From CAZHJK01 sp964533275 (GTDB lineage Bacteria > Bacillota > Clostridia > Eubacteriales > Garciellaceae): a DNA stretch of 64,000 nucleotides. Below, in pieces: positions 36,903 through 44,789 of the stretch. Both the position numbers and the translations under genes were made by a program. Location of the stretch: assembly GCA_964533275.1 (NCBI GenBank), contig CAZHJK010000007.1, positions 40,156 through 104,155 of the forward strand, in the 5' to 3' direction. The notes beneath the pieces were generated by a model. That model was not told the origin of the DNA. It did not search any database and saw only the letters and a list, made by a program, of their open reading frames with translations. Position 1 is the stretch's first letter, and each line of letters opens with the position of its first letter.

Positions 36903-38114
36903 CTATTTAGATATCAGTATGCCTTTTTCTATTAATTCTTGTATTTCTTCATCAGCGTATCCACATTCTTTCAATACTTCTTTTGAATGTTCCCCTAGTA
37001 GAGGTGCATTTCTATGAACTGGAGCTTCTATTTTCCCAAATTTAACTGGAGTTGAAGGTAAAATAGATTTTTCTCCATTTCTATTTTCGTACTCATATAC
37101 ATAGCTATTTGCAATAGCCTGTGGATCAGATGCAACATCCTTTATATGCTTAATTCTGTCATGGGCTATATCAGCCTCAGTTAAAATGTCATCCCATTCA
37201 TCTTGAGTATGGTTTAAGAACGCCTCATCAAAAATAGCTATTAGCTCTTCCCTATGTTGCTTTGCTGCATCTAAAGTATTAAATCTTACATCATCGATTA
37301 AGTCTTCCCTGCCTATAAGCTTACACATTGTACCAAAATATCTCTCATATACTAATACTGATACGAAAATCCACTCTCCATCTTTACATTTAAATGAGTT
37401 AATTAATGGTGAATTAGCTTTCTTTCTTGACTTAGGGAATTCATCTCCATACATTGTAGATTGAATTAAAGACCCTTCATTCCATATATTTTGCGCAAAC
37501 AAAGATGTCATAACCTTTTCGCCTTTACCAGTTTTCATTTGATTATATAAGGCAGCGCATACTCCTCCTGCAAGACTACAAGCAGTTCCCAAATCCCCTA
37601 ATCCAAAGGGTGGTGTAAGTGGATATTCACCATTCTCAGAAAAGTCTATCATGGCACCAGTACGAGCCCAGAATGCAACGGTATCAAATCCTGGATTGTC
37701 TGCGGCTGGTCCTAAATGACCAAATCCATCAAGATGACCCCAAATAATATGGGGATGTCTTGCCGACATACTTTCATAATCAAGTCCTAACTTTACTAAC
37801 GCCTTTAGTCTATAATTTGATATGAAAATATTTGCATCCTTTAATAACCTTTCCAATATCTCAATACCTTCAGGTGTTTTTAAGTTCACAGAAACCGATC
37901 TTGTATTTCCATTGATCATTTCAAAATGTGGATTAACTTCCTCATCTGCTCTCATGCCTAAAATTAACCCAGTTGTTCTTCCTGGTTCTCCCTTAGGTGG
38001 ATCAATTCTAACTACATCAGCGCCCCAATCTGCTAATATTTTTCCTGCCCCAGGGCCTGCACCATAGGCTGTAAATGCAATAACCTTTACTCCCTTTAAT
38101 GGTTGATTCATCAT
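36903..38114 (-). CDS. Class III CoA-transferase (CaiB/BaiF family)
   Basis: A 403-aa family III CoA-transferase that moves CoA between carboxylic acids. The N-terminal PLKGVKVIAFTAYGAGPGAGKILADWGADVVRIDPP, the substrate-binding FWARTGAMIDFSENGEYPLTPPFGLGDL and GEWIFVSVLVYERYF segments fit CaiB, BaiF or 2-hydroxyisocaproate (HadA)-type enzymes. It is co-transcribed with EtfBA, an acyl-CoA dehydrogenase and an enoyl-CoA hydratase, the same set as cai/fix. It therefore probably activates the acid imported by the neighbouring permease, with the product acyl-CoA as CoA donor. Confidence 0.88.
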   Translation of the reverse strand: MMNQPLKGVKVIAFTAYGAGPGAGKILADWGADVVRIDPPKGEPGRTTGLILGMRADEEVNPHFEMINGNTRSVSVNLKTPEGIEILERLLKDANIFISNYRLKALVKLGLDYESMSARHPHIIWGHLDGFGHLGPAADNPGFDTVAFWARTGAMIDFSENGEYPLTPPFGLGDLGTACSLAGGVCAALYNQMKTGKGEKVMTSLFAQNIWNEGSLIQSTMYGDEFPKSRKKANSPLINSFKCKDGEWIFVSVLVYERYFGTMCKLIGREDLIDDVRFNTLDAAKQHREELIAIFDEAFLNHTQDEWDDILTEADIAHDRIKHIKDVASDPQAIANSYVYEYENRNGEKSILPSTPVKFGKIEAPVHRNAPLLGEHSKEVLKECGYADEEIQELIEKGILISK

Positions 38115-38164
38115 GATAATCCCTCCATTTGCTAATTTATTAGTTCCTAATCAATATTAAAAAC

Positions 38165-39193
38165 TTATTTTAAAATTTGGTCCTTATCATCAATTGCCTG
38201 CATAAGAGCTGGAACAACATCATATAAATCTCCAACTATACTATAATCAGCTAGTTCATGTATTGGTGCATTTTCATCTTTGTTTATAGCAACAATTACA
38301 TCAGATTCCCCCATACCAGCTATATGCTGTATGGCTCCCGAGATGCCACAGGCGATATATAACTTAGGTCTTACCGTTGTTCCTGTCTGACCTACCTGTC
38401 TGTCATGGTCAATCCAACCTGAATCCACTGCAGCTCTTGAAGCTCCAACTACTCCACCAATCTTATCTGCTAATTCCTGTAATACATTAAATCCTTCCGG
38501 CGTCTTTAAACCTCTTCCCCCTGAGATGATAATCTCTGCATCGGTCAAGGATGGTGCGTCCTTCATTTCTAACACAACATCAACAACCTTGGCTACAATA
38601 TCATCCTCTTTTACATCTGCTTTAATTCTTTCTACCAGGGATTGTTCTTCAACAAGTTGTGCCTTTTCCATAACTCCAGGTCTTACTGTAGACATTTGCG
38701 GTCTATTGTTTTTACAAACTATGGTTGCCATAAGGTTTCCGCCAAAGGCAGGTCTTGTCTGCAATAGCTTACCATCTTCAGCAATATCTAATTTTGTACA
38801 ATCTGCAGTTAAACCTGTTCCTACTTTCGCTGCTACTCTTGGTGCTAAATCTCTTCCTATGGAAGTAGCGCCAACTAATACCACTTCCGGTTGTCTTTCT
38901 AAAATAAAGTTGCTAATCACCTTTGCGTATGCATCTGTGGTGTAAGTCTTTAGTAATGGACTTTCATAGTAAACTATCTTATCTACTCCATAATAAGATA
39001 ATTTTTCAATCTCTCCATCCATTTCATTACCCAACAGAATCACCATTAGTTCAGTTTCCAACTTTTCAGCAAGCTTCTTTCCTTCTCCAAGCAGTTCTAA
39101 GGTGATATTTTGTAACTTTCCTTCCCTTTGTTCTGCTATAACGAGTACACCTTTCCATTCATCTATGTTGATATTTCTATTTACTTTAGCCAT
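38165..39193 (-). CDS. etfA: Electron transfer flavoprotein alpha subunit
   Basis: A 342-aa FAD-binding EtfA. The C-terminal FAD domain signature GGRGLKTPEGFNVLQELADKIGGVVGASRAAVDSGWI...RQVGQTGTTVRPKLYIACGISGAIQH is complete. The N-terminal alpha/beta domain lacks a ferredoxin extension. It pairs with the upstream EtfB to feed electrons to, or take them from, the acyl-CoA dehydrogenase of the operon. Whether this Etf bifurcates electrons cannot be told from these motifs alone. Confidence 0.93.
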   Translation of the reverse strand: MAKVNRNINIDEWKGVLVIAEQREGKLQNITLELLGEGKKLAEKLETELMVILLGNEMDGEIEKLSYYGVDKIVYYESPLLKTYTTDAYAKVISNFILERQPEVVLVGATSIGRDLAPRVAAKVGTGLTADCTKLDIAEDGKLLQTRPAFGGNLMATIVCKNNRPQMSTVRPGVMEKAQLVEEQSLVERIKADVKEDDIVAKVVDVVLEMKDAPSLTDAEIIISGGRGLKTPEGFNVLQELADKIGGVVGASRAAVDSGWIDHDRQVGQTGTTVRPKLYIACGISGAIQHIAGMGESDVIVAINKDENAPIHELADYSIVGDLYDVVPALMQAIDDKDQILK

Positions 39194-39246
39194 TCAATCC
39201 TTTGCCTCCTTTGCTTTGATGTGAGAGCTTTGATTTATTCTTTTTT

Positions 39247-40038
39247 CTATACTAAATTTAATTCATTTAATTTTATTAGTAATTGTTCAGATACTTCCTT
39301 GCTATCTCCCTCTAACCTTTCGGATTTAATATCCTTTACAGGAACAAAACTTCTATAAACATTTGTTGGTGAATTTTTAACTCCTATTTGGGTTAAATCA
39401 ATCTCTATATCATCAACACCCCATGTTTTAATATTTGCATCAGGGCCAAAAGCTTCGTATATTAATCTTGGTCTAGGATATCTTGGAGTATTTAACTCCT
39501 TTATAGCAGTAAGCATCACTGGCATTGGGGATTCTATTACAAAATAACCATCCTCAGTCGCTCTTTTTGCCTTAATCTTTTTATCTAATATTTCCAAACT
39601 CTCCACATAGGTTATCTGTGGAATGTCTAAGAATTCAGCTATTTCAGGTCCAACTTGTGCTGTATCCCCATCAATAGCTTGTCTACCACAGAAGATTAAA
39701 TCATAGTTGGCAATTTTCTTTATTCCAGCGGCTAATACAGTAGCCGTTGCCCAAGTATCTGAACCTCCGAAAGCTCTATCGCTTAACAGTATAGCTTCGT
39801 CGGCACCCATAGCTAGAGCTTCTGCTAAGGCAACCTTAGCCTGGGGAGGTCCCATGCTCAAAACTGTAACATGAGTATCAGCAAATTTATCTTTTATTTT
39901 TAATGCTTCTTCTATGGCATTCTTATCATCTGGATTTATAATACTTGGCACACCATCTCTAATAAGAGTGCCTGTTTCTTGATTTATCTTTACTTCGTTG
40001 GTATCTGGAACCTGTTTAACACAAACAATTATATTCAT
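39247..40038 (-). CDS. etfB: Electron transfer flavoprotein beta subunit
   Basis: A 263-aa EtfB/FixA protein. Recognisable: IIVCVKQVPDTNEVKINQETGTLIRDGVPSIINPDDKNAIEEAL at the N-terminus and FCGRQAIDGDTAQVGPEIAEFLDIPQITYV, the family signature. The N-terminal NPDDKNAIEEAL segment is like that of clostridial Etfs associated with acyl-CoA dehydrogenases. It is located between the dehydrogenase gene (11 bp) and etfA (53 bp). Confidence 0.93.
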   Translation of the reverse strand: MNIIVCVKQVPDTNEVKINQETGTLIRDGVPSIINPDDKNAIEEALKIKDKFADTHVTVLSMGPPQAKVALAEALAMGADEAILLSDRAFGGSDTWATATVLAAGIKKIANYDLIFCGRQAIDGDTAQVGPEIAEFLDIPQITYVESLEILDKKIKAKRATEDGYFVIESPMPVMLTAIKELNTPRYPRPRLIYEAFGPDANIKTWGVDDIEIDLTQIGVKNSPTNVYRSFVPVKDIKSERLEGDSKEVSEQLLIKLNELNLV

Positions 40039-40049
40039 GAAGTTACCTC

Positions 40050-41213
40050 CTATTTCTTTTTCTTCTTACCTATCAAACTTGCTGCTATAACCACTTTCAT
40101 AATTTCTGAAGAGCCTTCATATATTTCTGTTATTTTTGCATCACGATACATTCTTTCCAATGGATAGTCGTTCATAAATCCATAACCCCCAAAGATTTGT
40201 AAGGCTGTATTAGTAACTTCTCTTGCTATTTGTGACGCATAAAGCTTAGCCATTGCTGCTTCCTTAGTTACTCTCTGTCCTTGGTTATCCATCCATGCTG
40301 CATGATAGACCATCCATCTAGCCGTTTCGATTTTCGTAGCCATTTCTGCTAGATACCACTGAATACCTTGGTTTGCATTTATTGGCTTACCAAATTGTAC
40401 TCTTTCTCCTGAATATTTTAATGCTTGTTCAAAGGCACCTTGAGCTAATCCTAGAGCCTGAGCACCGGTACCAATTCTCGCACTATCTAAGGTTGATAAT
40501 GCTTGTTTAAACATCTTGCCTTCCTTACCACCTAAGATTTGATCCTTATGAACTCTTGCATTTTCCAAGATTACCTCAGCTGTCTGAGAGCCCCTAATAC
40601 CCATCTTACTTTCAATTTTTCCAATGGAGAAACCAGGAGTATTATCCACATCATCGATTATAAATCCTGTAAAACCTTTTACTCCCTTACTTTTATCTAC
40701 CTGTGCTACGATTAGATAAACATCGCCTAAACCTCCGGCTGTAATAAATCGTTTTGTACCATTTAATACATAATAATCTCCATCCTTTTCAGCTGTTGTA
40801 CTAACATTTGCAGCATCTGATCCTGCATCTGGTTCAGTTAGACAGAAACAGCCAATTAGGCCTTCCTTTATCATTCTTTCAACATACTTTTCTCTTTGCT
40901 CTTTTGTACCAAATTTTTCAATAAAGGTTGGTACTCCTCCACCTAATAATGCAAATGTGGCACCAGATGTTAAGCATACTTTTGATAATTCCTCAACCAC
41001 AATCATTTCTGCAATCTTGTCATGTCCTGCTCCACCAAATTCCTTGCCGTGATTTATTTCTAATAAACCATATTCTGCCATTTTTTTCCAAGTATCCATT
41101 GGGAATTCGGCATTTCTATCTACCTCTGCTGCTATTGGTTCACACACTTCTTGTGCAAATTGTCTTGCTATGTTTCTTATCATTTCTTGTGCTGGTGAAA
41201 ATGAAAAATCCAT
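40050..41213 (-). CDS. Acyl-CoA dehydrogenase (short-chain type, enoyl-CoA reducing in this context)
   Basis: A 387-aa flavoenzyme with the usual three-domain layout. FCLTEPDAGSDAANVSTTAEKDGDYYVLNGTKRFITAGG forms the FAD/substrate site, and the C-terminal IEIYEGSSEI-like motif (KITEIYEGSSEIM) holds the catalytic Glu position of butyryl-CoA-type enzymes. Linked EtfBA and a crotonase make it a candidate enoyl-CoA (crotonyl-CoA or crotonobetainyl-CoA-like) reductase, as in cai operons and butyrate fermentation. The C-terminal basic tail IGKKKKK is unusual in its run of lysines. Confidence 0.92.
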   Translation of the reverse strand: MDFSFSPAQEMIRNIARQFAQEVCEPIAAEVDRNAEFPMDTWKKMAEYGLLEINHGKEFGGAGHDKIAEMIVVEELSKVCLTSGATFALLGGGVPTFIEKFGTKEQREKYVERMIKEGLIGCFCLTEPDAGSDAANVSTTAEKDGDYYVLNGTKRFITAGGLGDVYLIVAQVDKSKGVKGFTGFIIDDVDNTPGFSIGKIESKMGIRGSQTAEVILENARVHKDQILGGKEGKMFKQALSTLDSARIGTGAQALGLAQGAFEQALKYSGERVQFGKPINANQGIQWYLAEMATKIETARWMVYHAAWMDNQGQRVTKEAAMAKLYASQIAREVTNTALQIFGGYGFMNDYPLERMYRDAKITEIYEGSSEIMKVVIAASLIGKKKKK

Positions 41214-41224
41214 ATTATACCTCC

Positions 41225-42007
41225 TTATCTATTATTGAATACAGGTTTTCGCTTTTCAAAAAATGCCCTTACTCCTTCTTTTGCATCCTCAGTCTCAACT
41301 AAGATACCTGCAACCTCACTTTCATAATCTAATCCATCTGTTAGACTCATTTCCATACCTTTGTTTACCATATACTTGCAATATTTAACTGCTATAGGAC
41401 CATTTTTTATAATAGACTGCATCATATCAACGGCTTCTTTCATTAATTCTGCATGTTCTACAACCTTGTTTACTAAGCCAATTTCCTTAGCCTCATCAGC
41501 TTTTAACTTTTTACCTGTAAGAAGCAACTCCATGGCAATTCCTTTTCCTACAAGTCTAGGTAGCCTTTGTGTTCCTCCATAACATGGTGCAACACCTAAA
41601 TCCACCTCAGGAAGACCAAACACTGCCTTTGAACTGGCTAATCTTATGTCACAAGCTAGAGCAAGCTCAGTACCTCCACCTAATGCATATCCATTTACGG
41701 CCGCAATAATTGGTTTACCTAAGGCTTCAAATTTATCGAAAAGAGCATGGGCATGCTTTGACATCTCAGCGGTTTCTTCTCCTTTTTTATCAACTGAAAT
41801 CTCTGAAATATCAGAACCAGCAATAAATCCTCTTCCTTCACCTGTTATAATTACACCTAATACATTGTCATCTTCTGCAATTCTATCCATTGCATTCTCT
41901 AATTCTTTTTTTGTGTTCATTCTTAGAGCATTTAAAACCTTAGGTCTATTAATTGTAATAAAAGCTATGTTATCTTCTACTTTAAATAGGATATCTTTAT
42001 AATCCAT
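41225..42007 (-). CDS. Enoyl-CoA hydratase (crotonase family)
   Basis: A 260-aa crotonase-fold enzyme. Oxyanion-hole segments GRGFIAGSDISEI and AAVNGYALGGGTELALACDIRLAS are present. Both catalytic glutamates of hydratases are retained: one in GGGTELALAC and one in FGLPEVDLGVAPCYGGTQRL. This supports a true hydratase/dehydratase acting on a 3-hydroxyacyl-CoA. It is the first gene of the operon, about 140 bp downstream of a -24/-12 promoter. The role parallels CaiD in carnitine reduction or Crt in butyrate formation. Confidence 0.92.
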   Translation of the reverse strand: MDYKDILFKVEDNIAFITINRPKVLNALRMNTKKELENAMDRIAEDDNVLGVIITGEGRGFIAGSDISEISVDKKGEETAEMSKHAHALFDKFEALGKPIIAAVNGYALGGGTELALACDIRLASSKAVFGLPEVDLGVAPCYGGTQRLPRLVGKGIAMELLLTGKKLKADEAKEIGLVNKVVEHAELMKEAVDMMQSIIKNGPIAVKYCKYMVNKGMEMSLTDGLDYESEVAGILVETEDAKEGVRAFFEKRKPVFNNR

Positions 42008-42154
42008 GATGTGCGTACCTCCTTCAAAAGATAAATTTTATTCAATATTAATTACAATATTAATTATGAAATAACAATGGTACCTACAAAATTCACCTCC
42101 GTTAATTTTTATACAATAGAAATTATTACTTACAAGGTATCTCACCTATCTATT

Positions 42155-42172
42155 AAGCAATTTATATGCCAA
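42155..42172 (-). promoter_or_regulatory. Sigma-54 (-24/-12) promoter of the acyl-CoA operon
   Basis: The minus strand reads TTTGGCATATAAATTGCTTA, with GG (42170-42169) and GC (42158-42157) 10 nt apart, matching TGGCAY-N5-TTGC. It lies in the 502-bp gap between the hydratase gene and the divergent sigma-54 activator gene. Confidence 0.85.
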
Positions 42173-42265
42173 AGTTATAAACTTTTATAAAAACCAGTAG
42201 AATTTTTATAAAATAAGAGCGTTTTTCCCCTTATGATAATGGATTCTACGAGATTCTATTATAAA

Positions 42266-42410
42266 AAATTGTTTGATATATATCTAACAATTCTATAGAT
42301 TATAACATATATTAATAATTCCAAGGGCATGAAAAATGTGACATTTAATATACAATTTGTTACCTTAACAACTTTATGTGACACAATTTGTTGCATGTTG
42401 CATTGTTAAA
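42266..42410. promoter_or_regulatory. Repeated ATGTGACA / ACAATTTGTT motifs, putative activator-binding sites
   Basis: ACAATTTGTT occurs at 42352-42361 and 42383-42392, and ATGTGACA at 42336-42343 and 42376-42383. A further partial dyad is ACAAT...ATTGT (42383-42406), and ATTGTT...AACAAT lies at about 42267-42290. They sit 100-240 bp upstream of the -24/-12 promoter and 100-175 bp before the activator gene, where enhancer sites are expected. The rest of this 500-bp gap shows nothing else I recognise. Confidence 0.5.
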
Positions 42411-42509
42411 AAATTATTAATATGTTACAATGAATTTATATTTTAATAGGACCTGAAAAGAAGAGTGATAGAACATAAAAACTGCAAAAAAACCTTGGAG
42501 GGATGACAC

Positions 42510-44513
42510 TTGCCTAATAGATTAATTAATGAATGGGAAAATTTACATTTAGGAAATTATCGAAATTTATCAAATAAAGATATTGTAGATTCCTGGGAAC
42601 GATGTTATTCCAGAAATATAAATCCAGAAACTAACCATCTCAATGCGTGTACAGATGAACAATTTAAAATTATTAAAAAAAATTCCCTTACTATATATGC
42701 ATACTCAAATCAATTCATATCAAATTTAAAGGAATACCAAAATAATCATAGTATGGGATTTGCCTTATTTGATAAAGAAGGTTGGCTTCTAAAGATTTAT
42801 GGAAGTAACTCATTCTTACAATGGGCAAAATCTAAAAATATAATACCAAAGACAAATTGGAATGAAGAATCAGCAGGAACAAACGCTGTTTCCATTGGTT
42901 TATCATTAAATATGCCTTATTTTCTCGAGAATAATTATAATTTTTGTAAAAATCTTAAGGATATCTCTATTTCCTTTGCACCCTTATCTTTACAAATCGA
43001 AGATGGGGAAAACAAGGAGACTTCAAAATTATATGGAGGTATCGCTGTTATTGTCCCAAATTCCTGCAATAATGAAAATCATATAATGACAGCTACTAGC
43101 ATATCCCATAACATTTGCCTACATCTACATATGGCAAATAAAATAAAGGACTTATATGAGGAATACCCAAAGGGCTTTTTATGCATTGATATTAATATAC
43201 GGACTCAAAAACCTCATATTCTGTATCATAACTCCAACATATTTAAAATCTTTGAAATGCCTTATGATAATTTATATTTTAAGGCTGCACAGGATATTTT
43301 TGATCCCCTTCCTAAAAATAAAGATTTTTGGGATATAATCATGAATAAGAAAAGAGTAAAGAATATTAAAATTAAAATTAGTATAATGGGCAATGAAAAT
43401 TATTATACAATGACCTCAAATCCCTATAATCAAAGTAATCTAGGTTTTCAGGGAATTGAGCTTTTTATAGATTCCTCAAAGCAGATAAACTCTTATGTTT
43501 CAAAGAAGATTGGTAATAATGCCCGTCTAACATTCGATGATATAATTGGCTCTGATATTAATTTTACTAACACCATTGAACATGCAAAATCAATAGCAAA
43601 TACAGATAGTAATGTATTAATTCTTGGAGAAAGTGGCGTTGGAAAGGATATTTTTGCTCAATCTATCCATAATTCCAGTAATAGAAGAAATAATCCATTT
43701 ATTGCTGTTAATTGTGCTGCCCTACCGAGGGATTTAATTGTAAGTGAACTTTTTGGGTATGAAACTGGCGCCTTTACAGGTTCTAAAAAAGGTGGAAATA
43801 TGGGTAAATTTGAATTAGCAGATACAGGAACAATTTTTCTAGATGAAATCGGAGATATGCCCCTTGAGCTTCAAGCTACCCTACTTAGGGTTATTGAACA
43901 GAAATCCTTTATGAAGCTTGGTAGTAATAGTGAAACCAATGTGGATGTAAGAATTATAGCTGCAACAAATGCAAATCTAATTGATAAAATTCATCAGAAG
44001 AAATTCCGGGAGGACCTATATTATAGGTTAACAACCTTGCCTCTTAATATTCCACCCTTGAGAGCAAGACCAGATGATATTATACTTCTAGCAGAACACT
44101 TTATTCACTCTATTACAATGCGTTTAAATAAACCTACTCCTATATTAGCTGAAGTAACAAAGGATTATTTAAAATTTCTGCCCTGGAAGGGTAATGTAAG
44201 GGAATTACAAAATTTAGTTGAAGGTATCATTCAATTATATTCTGTAAATGAAATCCAGCCTATTCATATAAAAAAATACCTTGGCATTCCAATAGAGCAA
44301 GAATTTATTAGAGAAAATATATATCCAGCAGAATTTGATAACGAGAAGAATATCATTCACAAAGAAAATCCCCTTGAAAAAAAAGATAAAACAAGGGAAC
44401 AAGTAATCAATGCCCTTAAAATTAACAAATATAATAAGACCAACACAGCAAAGTTTCTAGGAATTTCTAGAAAAACCCTATATAGATGGATGGAAAATTA
44501 CAATATAAGCTAA
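42510..44513 (+). CDS. Sigma-54-dependent transcriptional activator (AcoR-like)
   Basis: A 667-aa regulator without a receiver domain. The N-terminal half (about 1-200) is GAF/sensor-like, with NWNEESAGTNAVSIGLSL as in AcoR/DhaR-type activators. A PAS-like segment follows (about 215-330). The AAA+ domain (about 345-575) has Walker A GESGVGKD and the sigma-54 loop GAFTGS, and a Fis-type HTH (NKTNTAKFLGISRKTLYRWMENY) ends it. TTG 42510 follows GGAGGGATGA. It is divergent from the acyl-CoA operon with its -24/-12 promoter and is the natural activator; its ligand is probably the acid or its CoA ester. Confidence 0.9.
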   Translation: MPNRLINEWENLHLGNYRNLSNKDIVDSWERCYSRNINPETNHLNACTDEQFKIIKKNSLTIYAYSNQFISNLKEYQNNHSMGFALFDKEGWLLKIYGSNSFLQWAKSKNIIPKTNWNEESAGTNAVSIGLSLNMPYFLENNYNFCKNLKDISISFAPLSLQIEDGENKETSKLYGGIAVIVPNSCNNENHIMTATSISHNICLHLHMANKIKDLYEEYPKGFLCIDINIRTQKPHILYHNSNIFKIFEMPYDNLYFKAAQDIFDPLPKNKDFWDIIMNKKRVKNIKIKISIMGNENYYTMTSNPYNQSNLGFQGIELFIDSSKQINSYVSKKIGNNARLTFDDIIGSDINFTNTIEHAKSIANTDSNVLILGESGVGKDIFAQSIHNSSNRRNNPFIAVNCAALPRDLIVSELFGYETGAFTGSKKGGNMGKFELADTGTIFLDEIGDMPLELQATLLRVIEQKSFMKLGSNSETNVDVRIIAATNANLIDKIHQKKFREDLYYRLTTLPLNIPPLRARPDDIILLAEHFIHSITMRLNKPTPILAEVTKDYLKFLPWKGNVRELQNLVEGIIQLYSVNEIQPIHIKKYLGIPIEQEFIRENIYPAEFDNEKNIIHKENPLEKKDKTREQVINALKINKYNKTNTAKFLGISRKTLYRWMENYNIS

Positions 44514-44529
44514 AAAATAAAACATAGAA

Positions 44530-44549
44530 AAAGACCCCTCGGGGTCTTT
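44530..44549. terminator. Terminator shared by the activator gene and the AOR operon
   Basis: A 9-bp stem AAAGACCCC / GGGGTCTTT with a TC loop, the same sequence as at 34732-34751. It separates the activator gene from the convergent MoaD-like gene. Confidence 0.9.
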
Positions 44550-44555
44550 ATTTAA

Positions 44556-44780
44556 TTAACCTCCACCTAGAAGTGGCAATATATAGATCTCACTATTATC
44601 TTTAATCTTCTCATCTAGCCTCTTTGGTTTTCCTTCTAATAGTATTCCACCTATATGAGTTTTATTAATTTTTAAATCAGCTATTAAATCCTCAAGGGTT
44701 ATATCCTTATCAATTAAATCATAGTCAATATCATATTGCTTTTCATCAATAACTCCCATAGCTATTTTAATCTTAATCAT
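44556..44780 (-). CDS. MoaD/ThiS-like beta-grasp protein linked to AOR
   Basis: A 74-aa ubiquitin-like protein ending in LPLLGGG, the Gly-Gly tail that is thiocarboxylated for sulfur transfer. Genes of this kind commonly follow AOR genes in anaerobes and are thought to supply the dithiolene sulfur of the tungstopterin. It lies 9 bp downstream of AOR on the same strand and has no other obvious partner here. Confidence 0.85.
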   Translation of the reverse strand: MIKIKIAMGVIDEKQYDIDYDLIDKDITLEDLIADLKINKTHIGGILLEGKPKRLDEKIKDNSEIYILPLLGGG

Positions 44781-44789
44781 AATAACCTC

